DNA of 39,439 nucleotides from positions 42,599-82,037 of the forward strand of contig JAQUXM010000001.1 of assembly GCA_028692415.1 (NCBI GenBank). The letters are read 5' to 3'. Numbering within the stretch: the stretch's first letter is position 1; every line of letters begins with the position of its first letter. The notes below the pieces were generated by a model, which made no database searches, was not told the origin of the DNA, and saw only the letters and a program-made list of their open reading frames with translations. Positions 16,668 through 24,886 of this stretch are shown here, piece by piece. Made by a program: the position numbers and the translations under genes. Origin of the DNA: Syntrophomonadaceae bacterium (lineage in GTDB: Bacteria; Bacillota; Syntrophomonadia; Syntrophomonadales; Syntrophomonadaceae).

Positions 16668-17453
16668 TTAGGCGGGTGAACGATAGGAAATTCTACTAAT
16701 ACTTTTCACCTGGTCAGTTTCTTCATCGATATCAAGAACAACACCTTGCAGCTGAGCGGGTCCTTTGGCAACTTCGAGGCGAATTGGCCGTTGAGTAATC
16801 AATTTCGTAATAACTTGATCCTTATCCATTCCCAGGATGGAATTTTCCGGTCCGGTCATGCCCAAATCGCTTATGTATGCAGTTCCTCCCGGCATTATTT
16901 TCTCATCGGCAGTCTGGATATGGGTATGCGTCCCCAGGACGGCTGAAACCCGACCATCGAAATAATGGGCAAAGGCCAGCTTCTCTGAGGTGGCCTCGGC
17001 ATGAAAATCTACAATGATTATATCGACCTGCTTGGGCAAGTCGTTAAGAATCTCATCTACACAACGAAAAGGGCAATCTAAAGCTGTTAAAAATACCCTT
17101 CCCGAAGCATTGATTACGGCCAGCTTCTTATTAAATCCGGCAGAATATACATGATGACCCTGTCCCGGACAATAGGGAGGGTAATTGGTCGGTCGGATTA
17201 AACGAGGCTCATCATCCACGAAAGTAAAAATGTCCTTATTATCCCATACATGGTTTCCCATGGTTAATACATCGATGTTCAAAGCCAGCAGTTCTTGCAT
17301 CACATCTTTTGTTAAACCTCTTCCCCCCGCCGCATTTTCCGCATTGGCGATCGTAAAGCTAATATTATATTCTTTTTGGATCTGAGGAAGTAGATTTCGA
17401 ATGGCCTTTCTCCCCGGTTTGCCCACAATATCGCCTAAAACCAGAATATTCAA
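16668..17453 (-). CDS. ymdB: YmdB-family metallophosphoesterase (2',3'-cyclic nucleotide phosphodiesterase)
   Basis: TIGR00282-type calcineurin-like phosphoesterase; the Bacillus protein hydrolyses 2',3'-cyclic nucleotides and affects biofilm and sporulation decisions. Metal ligands are visible: LGDIVG (D8), NAENAAGG (E39/N40), GNHVWDN (N67/H68), VDFHAEATSEK and LGTHTHIQTADE. 261 aa is standard. The start is TTG with GGAGG 7 nt upstream. It sits between rny (upstream, past one hypothetical gene) and spoVS, the Bacillus order, consistent with a link to RNA turnover. Confidence 0.95.
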   Translation of the reverse strand: MNILVLGDIVGKPGRKAIRNLLPQIQKEYNISFTIANAENAAGGRGLTKDVMQELLALNIDVLTMGNHVWDNKDIFTFVDDEPRLIRPTNYPPYCPGQGHHVYSAGFNKKLAVINASGRVFLTALDCPFRCVDEILNDLPKQVDIIIVDFHAEATSEKLAFAHYFDGRVSAVLGTHTHIQTADEKIMPGGTAYISDLGMTGPENSILGMDKDQVITKLITQRPIRLEVAKGPAQLQGVVLDIDEETDQVKSISRISYRSPA

Positions 17454-17468
17454 TGATCATCCTCCGTT

Positions 17469-17960
17469 TTAACTATTAAATACCAAGACCCTGCCTTCCT
17501 GGCGATAAGCCAGGAAATTAGTGGCGCCAAGATTTCCAGTGTTAATTTTACTAAGCAGATTTTTCTTTAGGCGTTTTTTAACCGAATCTTCTAAGATTAT
17601 TCTATCATCGTTTTGGAACAATAAGTCTTTGAATTCTTCTCTTACCATTAGCAGCAGCAGTTCAATTTCTTCTTCAACCAGGGTGTTGATATCTCGATAT
17701 ACTCTCAAAAAACTGACTCCTCCGTTTTCCTGAAATGATAGGTCCATAAGAGAAGGCCAAGTTGACGATAGTCTATGAAATATCCGCAGACAATCTTCTA
17801 ATTTTCTAATAAATGTTTCTTTATGCCGCTTATCAATATCTTGCTTTAATGCCAGTTCCAAGAATATTTTTTCCTGATCTGCCTGGTATTTCACGGCATT
17901 TAATTCGGGATATTTTAGAGATATGCTTATAAAAATATCGAGACCACAATCATTCTTCAT
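17469..17960 (-). CDS. Hypothetical protein between rny and ymdB
   Basis: 163 aa, soluble, helical and charged, with long Leu/Glu/Lys-rich stretches (VEEEIELLLLMVREEFKDLLF) and a C-terminal part resembling beta strands (LGATNFLAYRQEGRVLVFNS). No motif recognised. AAGGGG precedes ATG 17960. It ends 15 nt before ymdB and is probably translated from the same message. A role in RNA turnover or sporulation is possible from position only. It lies about 370 nt past the end of rny, across a terminator and repeat copy B. Confidence 0.7.
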   Translation of the reverse strand: MKNDCGLDIFISISLKYPELNAVKYQADQEKIFLELALKQDIDKRHKETFIRKLEDCLRIFHRLSSTWPSLMDLSFQENGGVSFLRVYRDINTLVEEEIELLLLMVREEFKDLLFQNDDRIILEDSVKKRLKKNLLSKINTGNLGATNFLAYRQEGRVLVFNS

Positions 17961-18111
17961 TTAACATTTTCCCCTTAAGGCTATTGATATAAACTCTTTC
18001 TTCAAAAACCATAAAAGTCCTCTAATATCGGATTGAGAATTTGTGGCAGTAGCCGTATTTATGCTTGACAGGGATTCCCCAGTTGGGCCTAATGCCTGGT
18101 TAATCCGAAAA

Positions 18112-18244
18112 TATAACGAGGCGAAAGATGTCCCCCGCTGCTTTAAGCGCTCGGGTTCCTGTTAATAAAACAGGCGGCGGGTTCTAATCCCCCGCCTCGT
18201 TGCAGCGGTTCAAAAGATACTGCTCCGCAGTTTCTTCCGAACTT
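18112..18244 (-). repeat. Structured repeat, copy B (full length, inverted)
   Basis: 133 bp; its reverse complement aligns end to end with copies C and D. It begins (plus strand) TATAACGAGGCG and ends near TTCTTCCGAACTT. The outer stem AACGAGGCG / CGCCTCGTT, the inner GGCGGG/CCCGCC stem and a CCTGTT/AACAGG hairpin are present. The rest of the 17961-18329 spacer holds no gene. A GCCCAACTGG block lies about 23 nt beyond the TATAACG end, as it does in copy C. Confidence 0.88.
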
Positions 18245-18279
18245 AAATTCTAAACACAAACCTAAGTTTTCATAAAAAA

Positions 18280-18299
18280 AAGGGCTCCGAAAAGCCCTT
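18280..18299 (-). terminator. Rho-independent terminator of rny
   Basis: 7-bp stem AAGGGCT / AGCCCTT with a 6-nt loop, followed on the minus strand by an uninterrupted T-run (TTTTTTT). 31 nt after the rny stop. Confidence 0.92.
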
Positions 18300-18329
18300 C
18301 TAAAATACTTGATATTTAAGCACTGATAA

Positions 18330-19871
18330 TTACTTGGCAAATTCAACCGATCTGGTTTCTCTAATAACCACCACTTTGATCTGTCCTGGATAATCCAGTT
18401 CACTTTCAACTTTGTCCGCTATTTCGCGGGCCAGGTTTATGGCTCGCAGATCATCTATTTCATCCGGTTTAACTATGATGCGAATCTCTCTGCCAGCTTG
18501 AATGGCAAAGGTGCGATCAACCCCAGCAAACGATTCAGCAACTGCTTCAAGTTTTTCCAAACGTTTGATATAGGTCTCCAGGGTCTCTCTGCGCGCTCCC
18601 GGTCGGGAAGCTGATATGGCATCTGCTGCTTGGATAAGTATGGCTTCGACAGTCTCGGGTACTATGTCACCGTGATGAGCTGCTATCCCATGAATCACAT
18701 CTTTGTTCTCACGGTACTTCTTGGCCAAATCCACACCGATTTCCACATGGGGACCTGCTACTTCATGGTCTACTGATTTCCCAATATCATGAAGCAAGCC
18801 AGCCCGTTTGGCCAAGATTATGTCTACCCCCAATTCAGCCGCCATAATACCTGCCAGATGAGCAACTTCAATTGAATGTCTCAGCACATTTTGCCCATAA
18901 CTGGTACGGTATTTTAATCTGCCCAGGAGCCTGATCAGCTCAGGATGCAGCCCATGTACTCCCACTTCAAAGGCCGCCTGTTCTCCCACTTCCCGCATCT
19001 CCTGTTCGATATCTTTCTTGGCCTTTTCCACCATTTCTTCAATTCGAGCTGGATGAATGCGACCATCGGAAACCAGATTACCCAGGGCAACTCGAGCAAT
19101 TTCTCGACGTATCGGGTCAAATGAAGACAGAATAACTGCTTCGGGTGTATCATCAATAATCAGATCTACTCCCGTTAATGCTTCAAAATTTCGTATATTA
19201 CGCCCTTCTCTCCCAATAATACGACCTTTCATCTCATCATTGGGTAAAGGCACTACCGATACCGTAGTTTCAGAGACCACATCTGCAGCACATTTCTGAA
19301 TGGCCAGCGACACAACATTTTTGGCCCTCTTATCGGCTTCTTCCTTGGCTTCGGCCTCCAGATTCTTAATCATTATGGCTGTTTCCTGGCGTATTTGTTG
19401 TCCGACATTATATAACAATAATTCTTTGGCCTCTTCGGAATTTAAACCAGAAAGACGTTCTAATTCCTTTAATTGCTGGGTAAGAATAAGCTGTAAATCC
19501 TGTTGGGTCTTTTCGGTTTCCTTTTCTTTTTCGAACAGCATATTTTCCTTTTTCTCAATGTTTTCAGTTTTCTTATCCAGGCTTTCTTCTTTTTGAATTA
19601 ACCTTCTTTCAATCCGGTCCAGTTCACGCCGTCTTTCCCGGCTATCTTTTTCAGATTCCTGGCGAGCACGATGAATTTCATCCTTGGCTTCAAGCAGAAT
19701 CTCCTTTTTCTTGGCTTCAGCTTCTTTGCCTGCCTCATCCATAATTCGGGCAACTTCTTCTTCAGCCTTACCAATTCTGCTCTCCGCAATAGTTCTTCTT
19801 GCATAATATCCGGCAATAAGACCTACGGCCAAAGAGATAACAATAACTAAAGAACTTGCAACGCTATTTAT
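18330..19871 (-). CDS. rny: Ribonuclease Y
   Basis: Membrane-anchored endoribonuclease that starts mRNA decay in Firmicutes. N-terminal transmembrane helix ([24 protein letters not shown]), long coiled coil, KH domain ([31 protein letters not shown]) and HD domain ([12 protein letters not shown]...[17 protein letters not shown]) in order. The track starts at a TTG (19895) with no ribosome site. The perfect Shine-Dalgarno AAGGAGGTGA lies inside that extension, 8 nt before an in-frame ATA at 19871. The ATA aligns exactly with Met1 of Bacillus RNase Y as I recall it (same distance to the GY-RKTIAE motif). I therefore call an AUA start, 513 aa. If AUA is not used, the GTG at 19880 is the fallback. 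Confidence 0.93.
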   Translation of the reverse strand: MNSVASSLVIVISLAVGLIAGYYARRTIAESRIGKAEEEVARIMDEAGKEAEAKKKEILLEAKDEIHRARQESEKDSRERRRELDRIERRLIQKEESLDKKTENIEKKENMLFEKEKETEKTQQDLQLILTQQLKELERLSGLNSEEAKELLLYNVGQQIRQETAIMIKNLEAEAKEEADKRAKNVVSLAIQKCAADVVSETTVSVVPLPNDEMKGRIIGREGRNIRNFEALTGVDLIIDDTPEAVILSSFDPIRREIARVALGNLVSDGRIHPARIEEMVEKAKKDIEQEMREVGEQAAFEVGVHGLHPELIRLLGRLKYRTSYGQNVLRHSIEVAHLAGIMAAELGVDIILAKRAGLLHDIGKSVDHEVAGPHVEIGVDLAKKYRENKDVIHGIAAHHGDIVPETVEAILIQAADAISASRPGARRETLETYIKRLEKLEAVAESFAGVDRTFAIQAGREIRIIVKPDEIDDLRAINLAREIADKVESELDYPGQIKVVVIRETRSVEFAK

Positions 19872-19927
19872 ATTTTTCACCTCCTTCAACTTCAATGTTT
19901 AATATTATTTAGTTTTGCATGCAACAG

Positions 19928-19952
19928 AAAAAACCGAGTTCTAACTCGGTTT
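19928..19952 (-). terminator. Intrinsic terminator or attenuator upstream of rny
   Basis: 10-bp stem AAACCGAGTT / AACTCGGTTT followed by a T-run on the minus strand, about 320 nt past the recA stop and about 45 nt before the rny Shine-Dalgarno. No convincing promoter lies between it and rny, so rny may depend on readthrough. Confidence 0.88.
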
Positions 19953-20241
19953 GTAAGAAGTAAACCTGCCTTTTTAAGTCACCCTTCATTCACCAATGTA
20001 CTGCAACTGCCCATAATAAAGCCGATAGAGACCAAACTATCACCTTAAAATATTCATTTCGATACAATGGTGAGTATCTGACAACTCACTTTAACCTTAA
20101 GACAATCTTAAAAAATATATACTAAACACGATATACCAAGAATACCGTGCATACTTCCATGTTTTCAAATGGAAAAATCTATATTAATCTCAAGCAGTCT
20201 ATACGGTCAAGTTTTTAGGCAAGACTTCTAACCGGTAGTCT
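19928..20241 (-). ncRNA. Candidate non-coding RNA / long rny leader between recA and rny
   Basis: About 314 nt bounded by a near-consensus sigma-A promoter and an intrinsic terminator, with no ORF. Predicted local hairpins on the minus strand: GCAGACU/AGUC-UUGC at the 5' end, UUCCAU/AUGGAA, UUAAGA/UCUUAA and GUGAGU/ACUCAC. It does not resemble tmRNA, RNase P RNA, SRP RNA or 6S RNA by their signature sequences. It may be a free sRNA, or an attenuated 5' leader controlling RNase Y. Confidence 0.55.
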
Positions 20242-20247
20242 GCTCTA

Positions 20248-20276
20248 ATTTTATTTAGTTTCCATAATGATGTCAA
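20248..20276 (-). promoter_or_regulatory. Sigma-A promoter overlapping the recA stop codon
   Basis: Minus strand -35 TTGACA (consensus), 17-nt spacer, -10 TAAAAT (5/6). The -35 overlaps the recA stop codon. It drives the recA-rny intergenic transcript. Confidence 0.75.
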
Positions 20277-21307
20277 GTTTCCTCTTTAGGGATTGGCGCG
20301 ATTTCTATTTCTTTAACCCCTTCTCTAATTCTGCTCTCCAGTAAAAGATAAAAATCAGGGTTGTTTTTTATATACTCCTTCGCATTTTCGCGTCCTTGTC
20401 CCAGACGTTCACCTGCAAATGAATACCACGAACCGCTTTTTTGAATAATATCGCTGCTTGCGGCAATATCCAAAATATCACCTTCTTTAGAAATACCGCT
20501 GCCATACATGATATCAAACTCAATTGACTTAAAGGGGGGTGCAACCTTATTCTTAACAACCTTAATCTTGGTCCGATTGCCGATAAGATCAGTTCCCTGT
20601 TTTATAGCTTCACCTTTGCGAACTTCTATCCGGACCGATGAATAAAACTTCAAGGCCCGGCCTCCGGTAGTTGTTTCCGGGTTGCCATAGATTACCCCTA
20701 CTTTTTCTCTAATCTGATTAATAAATAATACACAGGCATTGGATTTGCCAATATGAGCGGTAAGCTTTCTCAAGGCCTGGGACATTAAACGCGCCTGCAA
20801 GCCAACATGAACATCTCCCATATCTCCATCCAATTCTGCTTTCGGAACCAGGGCAGCTACCGAGTCGATTACTACAATGTCAATAGCCCCACTTCTCACC
20901 AATGCTTCAGCAATTTCCAAGGCCTGTTCTCCATAGTCAGGCTGAGCAACCAATAAATTATTAATATCCACTCCCAATTTGCGGGCATAAAGCGGATCAA
21001 GGGCATGTTCAGCATCAATAAATGCTGCCATCCCACCCTCCTTTTGCGCTTGGGCTATGGCATGCAGGGCTACCGTAGTCTTTCCCGAGGATTCAGGACC
21101 GAATATCTCTATTACCCGTCCCTTTGGTAAACCGCCTACTCCCAATGCCAAATCCAGAGACATGCAGCCCGTCGAGATTACTTCCACGTTCATATTAACT
21201 GCCTCACCCAACTTCATTATAGAACCCTTGCCAAATTGTTTTTCGATGCTTTTTATAGCATTGCCCAGGGCTTCAATCTTCCCTTTATTCACTTCATTAT
21301 TCTCCAC
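20273..21307 (-). CDS. recA: Recombinase A
   Basis: ATP-dependent strand-exchange protein and SOS co-protease. Walker A GPESSGKT (about 70-77), [17 protein letters not shown], and the L1/L2 region with [20 protein letters not shown] and [32 protein letters not shown] are all intact. 344 aa, normal. The start is GTG with a G-rich Shine-Dalgarno 7 nt upstream. It has its own sigma-A promoter with an SOS box, so it is DNA-damage inducible independently of the upstream cinA-thpR genes. Confidence 0.98.
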   Translation of the reverse strand: MENNEVNKGKIEALGNAIKSIEKQFGKGSIMKLGEAVNMNVEVISTGCMSLDLALGVGGLPKGRVIEIFGPESSGKTTVALHAIAQAQKEGGMAAFIDAEHALDPLYARKLGVDINNLLVAQPDYGEQALEIAEALVRSGAIDIVVIDSVAALVPKAELDGDMGDVHVGLQARLMSQALRKLTAHIGKSNACVLFINQIREKVGVIYGNPETTTGGRALKFYSSVRIEVRKGEAIKQGTDLIGNRTKIKVVKNKVAPPFKSIEFDIMYGSGISKEGDILDIAASSDIIQKSGSWYSFAGERLGQGRENAKEYIKNNPDFYLLLESRIREGVKEIEIAPIPKEET

Positions 21308-21321
21308 AATTAGTCCCCCCT

Positions 21322-21335
21322 CAAACGTTTGTTCG
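21322..21335 (-). promoter_or_regulatory. SOS (LexA/DinR) box of recA
   Basis: Minus strand CGAACAAACGTTTG matches the Gram-positive consensus CGAACRNRYGTTYG at every defined position. It lies directly downstream of the recA -10 element, where LexA would block initiation. Confidence 0.88.
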
Positions 21336-21342
21336 CTTTCTA

Positions 21343-21372
21343 ATTATAATCCTATTAGCAAAATACTGTCAA
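21343..21372 (-). promoter_or_regulatory. recA sigma-A promoter
   Basis: Minus strand TTGACA, 18-nt spacer, TATAAT: both hexamers are consensus. The -35 sits close to the thpR stop codon. Confidence 0.85.
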
Positions 21373-21379
21373 ATTATTT

Positions 21380-21940
21380 CTATCCATTTAAGTCGATTCT
21401 AGCAAGTGGTATATAGCGCGGGCCACTTGATGACAACTGGCTTTCCATAAAATAAAACGCATCAACTGCAAAAATAATTTTTTCAAGGCTACTATTAATA
21501 CTAACTGTCTTTTGCATAAGCTTATCCTGATCTTGCTCGGAACGAATCCTCCCCAGGGTTAAATGGAAATTTCGCCGGTCTTCTGGTTCAAAACCAAGTT
21601 GAGATAGATATGCATCCACTCTTTCTCCTAGAAACTGAGCCTTTTCCAGCTCACCTTCCACTCCCAGCCATATCACCCGTGGTCGCTTGTTATTTGGAAA
21701 ATAGCCCAGCTGTTTGGCCGATAGTTCAAAACGAGGGCAGGATTCTCCTACCGTGATTAATCTTTGCTTTATATCTTCCAGCATATTTTTATTTATATCA
21801 CCCAAAAACTTTAGCGTTAAATGATAATTTGCGAATTCCACCCATTTAACATCGGTCAGGACCGAGCCTAAATCATTTTTTATTCGATTCGCATATTGCT
21901 TTACCTGCTCCGGTACTGGAATGGCAATAAATGTTCGCAT
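21380..21940 (-). CDS. thpR: RNA 2',3'-cyclic phosphodiesterase (2H superfamily)
   Basis: LigT/ThpR-type enzyme opening 2',3'-cyclic phosphates at RNA ends. Both HxTx motifs are present: HLTLKFLG (about H40) and HLTLGRIR (about H126). It begins MRTFIAIPVPE, typical of the family. 186 aa. The ATG at 21940 overlaps the cinA stop (TAATG), so translation is coupled. Biological role in bacteria is uncertain; it sits in an RNA-metabolism and recombination cluster. Confidence 0.93.
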   Translation of the reverse strand: MRTFIAIPVPEQVKQYANRIKNDLGSVLTDVKWVEFANYHLTLKFLGDINKNMLEDIKQRLITVGESCPRFELSAKQLGYFPNNKRPRVIWLGVEGELEKAQFLGERVDAYLSQLGFEPEDRRNFHLTLGRIRSEQDQDKLMQKTVSINSSLEKIIFAVDAFYFMESQLSSSGPRYIPLARIDLNG

Positions 21941-23193
21941 TATTGCAGCCCTCCATAAAGCAGATATCTTCTCAATAAATCCAGGGCAGTTTTGGCAGCA
22001 AGAATCCGCACAGCATCCCGGCCTCCAACAAACCGCATTTCTTTAACCCAGCAAGACCCGGCATCTGCCAAAGCAATATATACCAATCCAGCCGGCTTCT
22101 CTTCACTGCCACCATCCGGTCCTGCAATACCGGTAATCGCCAGGCCTAACTCGACCCCGGATTTTTCTATTATCCCCCTGACCATTTCAGCGGCCGTTTC
22201 TGAGCTAACCGCACCAAATTCTCTCAATGTTGCGTCTCTTACACCCAGCAACTTCATTTTCGCATCATTACTGTATGAAGCTACCGCTCCCCAAAAATAT
22301 CTGGAACTGCCAGGTATGTCAGTAATCATTTTAGCAAGCAGACCAGCCGTGCATGATTCTGCCAAAGCCAGCGTTTTTCCCTGTCGGGAGATTAAATCAC
22401 CGACCATGGCCTCCAAGCTGTCATCATCGTATCCAAAAATGCCTTTGCCCATCTTTTCTTCGATTTGCTTTAAAACACCAGCAAGTATTTCCTGACTATC
22501 GAGCAATTCTTTACCTTCTGCGGTAATTTTGATATGTACTTCGCCGTCCTGAGCCAGCAAAGCCAGACTATATCCATCAACAGCATGCATTAGTTCGCCT
22601 AACATCTCTTCAACCTGGGATTCTCCGGGACCCAAAACCTTTATGGTCTTCCGGGCTGCCTGGTTGACTGCCGGGAAATCTTGCTTTAATAAAGGTTCAA
22701 CTTCGTTGCTAAACATATTCTGCATTTCCCTGGGGGGACCGGGCAGCAATATTACAACTTTTCCATCTTTTTTTAAATACATGCCAGGAGCAGTTCCTCG
22801 TGAATTCTTGAGTATTTTTGCTTCCCGGGGAAACATGGCTTGTTTCAAATTGCATTCCGGCATCGACCGTTTCCTCCGGCGAAAGAAATCCTCCAGTCTT
22901 TTCACTTCCTCGTCAAAAACGATCATTTCGCTGCCCATAACTGCGCAGGCCACCTCTTTGGTCAAATCATCGCTGGTAGGCCCCATTCCGCCGCTGGATA
23001 TAACTATATCAGCCATATTCACGCCATTTTCAAAAGCCGCTCGAATATATTCAGCACTGTCTCCTACCGTACTCTTGCCAATTACCTTGATGCCTGCCGC
23101 AGCAAGTTGCTCAGACAAAAATACCGAGTTGCTGTCCATGGTGGAACCCAGCATCAACTCGGTTCCGGTCGATATAATATAGGCCTTGTACAT
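21940..23193 (-). CDS. cinA: CinA: competence/damage-inducible protein, nicotinamide-nucleotide amidohydrolase
   Basis: Two-domain protein. The N-terminal molybdopterin-binding-like (COG1058) domain starts with YIISTGTELMLGSTMDSNSVFLSEQL and has SSGGMGPTSDDLTKE and PGPPREM. The C-terminal PncC-type deamidase domain (from about residue 255) has LALAESCTAGLLAKMITDIPGSSRYFWGAVASYSN and AITGIAGPDGGSEEKPAGLVYI. PncC recycles NMN to NaMN. 417 aa, normal. GGAGATGGGGC precedes ATG 23193. It lies upstream of recA as in many Gram-positives, here with thpR between. Confidence 0.96.
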   Translation of the reverse strand: MYKAYIISTGTELMLGSTMDSNSVFLSEQLAAAGIKVIGKSTVGDSAEYIRAAFENGVNMADIVISSGGMGPTSDDLTKEVACAVMGSEMIVFDEEVKRLEDFFRRRKRSMPECNLKQAMFPREAKILKNSRGTAPGMYLKKDGKVVILLPGPPREMQNMFSNEVEPLLKQDFPAVNQAARKTIKVLGPGESQVEEMLGELMHAVDGYSLALLAQDGEVHIKITAEGKELLDSQEILAGVLKQIEEKMGKGIFGYDDDSLEAMVGDLISRQGKTLALAESCTAGLLAKMITDIPGSSRYFWGAVASYSNDAKMKLLGVRDATLREFGAVSSETAAEMVRGIIEKSGVELGLAITGIAGPDGGSEEKPAGLVYIALADAGSCWVKEMRFVGGRDAVRILAAKTALDLLRRYLLYGGLQ

Positions 23194-23336
23194 CTTGCCC
23201 CATCTCCTTAAATAATTAAACGCTTTTTCTATTGGATTAATACCATGTCTACTTAGTTTTTTACTTTTTAAGTAATTCTTTATACATCTTCTACATTTAT
23301 TAGTTTTGACCTGTTAATCACAAAGATTTTTCCACA

Positions 23337-23394
23337 TGACAAGGGTGACAAGGGGACGGTTCTCCTGTCAGACGTCCCCTTGTCACCCTTGTCA
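23337..23394. repeat. Long perfect palindrome, REP-like, possibly terminating the FtsH-like gene
   Basis: Two 21-bp arms, perfect complements (TGACAAGGGTGACAAGGGGA... and its reverse), around a 16-nt loop with GGTTCTCCTGTC. It begins 4 nt after the FtsH-like stop codon. GGGGACGGTTCTC-type sequence is, to my knowledge, typical of REP elements mobilised by IS200-like (RAYT) transposases; none is encoded here. The remainder of the 23194-23398 spacer is AT-rich and featureless. Confidence 0.75.
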
Positions 23395-23398
23395 ACCC

Positions 23399-24859
23399 CT
23401 ATTGCAATAACTCCATAAACCTTACCCGGTCAATGCTTTCTTCATTCACCAAGCATTCGGCGACCGCCGATAGCTGCTTCTGCTTGTCCTTTAAAACCTC
23501 CCGGGTCTTTGCTTCCATGGTACTTATTATGGATTTGCACTCATCATAACATTTTTCGCTGGATAATTCCGTGATATCAACTATGCCCAAAGAAGAAAGC
23601 CCTGCCGCAACGATCTCGCGGGAAAGTTTCCAAACTTGGTTAAAATCACTTTTCGACCCGGTACTGCGATTGCCAAATTCCAATTCCTCAGCAATAGCTC
23701 CCGCCAGAGCAACTACTATCTGTTGCTCTAATTCTTCACGGGTATATAGATACTGATCATCCTTTGGTGCCTGGCGCATAAATCCCAACGCTGCTCCCCG
23801 GGGAATTACCGTCAATGAGGAGACCGAACCGGGGTTGGTAAACTCACTAGCCACCGCATGCCCGCTTTCATGATAGCCAACTCTCTTTATTTCTTCATCA
23901 CCAGGCCTTCGGTCCAGCTTCTCTCCCATAATTACTTTATTAACCGCTTCTAAAAAGTGATTTTTATCAATTGTTGCCGAGTTCTCGCGCATGGCTAAAA
24001 TTGCCGCTTCATTAGCCAGACTCTCCAGATGAGCACCGGAAAATCCAAAAGTCTCCCGGCCAATATCTTCAAGCACCAGGGAATTAGCCAGGGGTTTGTT
24101 ACGGGTATGGATATCCAGGATTTTCACCCTGCCCTTTTTATCGGGCAATCCCACCTGAACCTGGCGGTCAAAACGGCCAGGACGAATTAGAGCCGGATCA
24201 AGCAAATCAACCCGGTTTGTGGCTCCTATTATTAACATATGCGGGTTTTCGTTTTGCGACAAGCCATCCATTTCCACCAGCAACTGGTTAAGTGTCTGGT
24301 CGTATTCCATGTGGCTTGAATGGCTGCCTCTTTTGGCGCCTAATACATCCAACTCATCAATAAAAAGAATGGCATTATTCTTGTCAGCCTTTTTAGCCTT
24401 CTTACGCGCATCGCTGAAAATCTGCCGTATTCTTTTGGCACCGACGCCAGCATATATTTCAATGAACTCCGAACCCGAAGCGGAGATAAATACTGAGTCC
24501 GTATAACTGGCGGCCGCTCTGGCCAACAAGGTTTTCCCTGTACCCGGCGGCCCTACCAATAGTATTCCCTTTAAGGGCCGTATTCCCATCTTGCTTATTT
24601 CCTCAGGTTGACGGATAAACTCCAATGCTTCTTTTAGTTCATTAATAGCCGTGTCCTGACCACCAATATCTTCAAAGCGCAGCGTTAAATTCTTAATGCC
24701 GCTGCCCACATCTTCAAGTTTCATATTGCCCTGGGTTTGGAGAAAGAAATAGAATCCGCCCATGATAAAAGCAATAAACACCAAAGGTGTAATATTAATA
24801 CCGATTATAGCCAGAAAGACAACCAGAGCAATGGTTGAACCTACGATAATCTCTTTCAA
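23399..24859 (-). CDS. Short FtsH-like membrane AAA+ zinc metalloprotease
   Basis: ATP-dependent protease related to FtsH but only 486 aa. Two closely spaced hydrophobic helices (about 4-40) replace the usual two helices with an extracytoplasmic domain between them. The AAA module follows: GPPGTGKT (103-110), ILFIDELD (164-169), second region of homology ATNRVDLLDPALIRPGRFDRQ. The M41 peptidase domain has HESGH (330-334) and the probable third zinc ligand in GSKSDFNQV (about D405). All catalytic residues are intact. TTG start with GAGGAGG 7 nt upstream. The next gene upstream (28 nt) encodes a small membrane protein. Probably a specialised FtsH paralogue; whether a full-length ftsH exists elsewhere cannot be seen here. 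Confidence 0.87.
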   Translation of the reverse strand: MKEIIVGSTIALVVFLAIIGINITPLVFIAFIMGGFYFFLQTQGNMKLEDVGSGIKNLTLRFEDIGGQDTAINELKEALEFIRQPEEISKMGIRPLKGILLVGPPGTGKTLLARAAASYTDSVFISASGSEFIEIYAGVGAKRIRQIFSDARKKAKKADKNNAILFIDELDVLGAKRGSHSSHMEYDQTLNQLLVEMDGLSQNENPHMLIIGATNRVDLLDPALIRPGRFDRQVQVGLPDKKGRVKILDIHTRNKPLANSLVLEDIGRETFGFSGAHLESLANEAAILAMRENSATIDKNHFLEAVNKVIMGEKLDRRPGDEEIKRVGYHESGHAVASEFTNPGSVSSLTVIPRGAALGFMRQAPKDDQYLYTREELEQQIVVALAGAIAEELEFGNRSTGSKSDFNQVWKLSREIVAAGLSSLGIVDITELSSEKCYDECKSIISTMEAKTREVLKDKQKQLSAVAECLVNEESIDRVRFMELLQ

Positions 24860-24886
24860 AACAAATCCTCCTCATTACCTCATACA

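Noticed and set aside
18068-18098. TTGACA ... TAATGC plus-strand promoter
   Set aside because: Spacer of 19 nt, poor -10, and no plus-strand gene downstream.
18112-18210. Annotating repeat copy B as a tRNA gene or pseudogene
   Set aside because: T-arm-like 13-mer and closing stem are suggestive, but D-arm and anticodon arm are not convincing and the T-stem has extra bases.
18143-18409. Minus-strand ORF of 88 aa spanning repeat copy B and the rny terminator
   Set aside because: Runs through a terminator and a palindromic repeat and out of frame with rny; not coding.
22643-23182. Plus-strand ORF of 179 aa (and 21992-22495, 167 aa)
   Set aside because: Antisense to cinA; composition is that of a reverse-frame shadow and no recognisable motif.
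23331-23337. TTTTTCCACA resembling a DnaA box
   Set aside because: Mismatched to TTATNCACA and isolated; no cluster of boxes.
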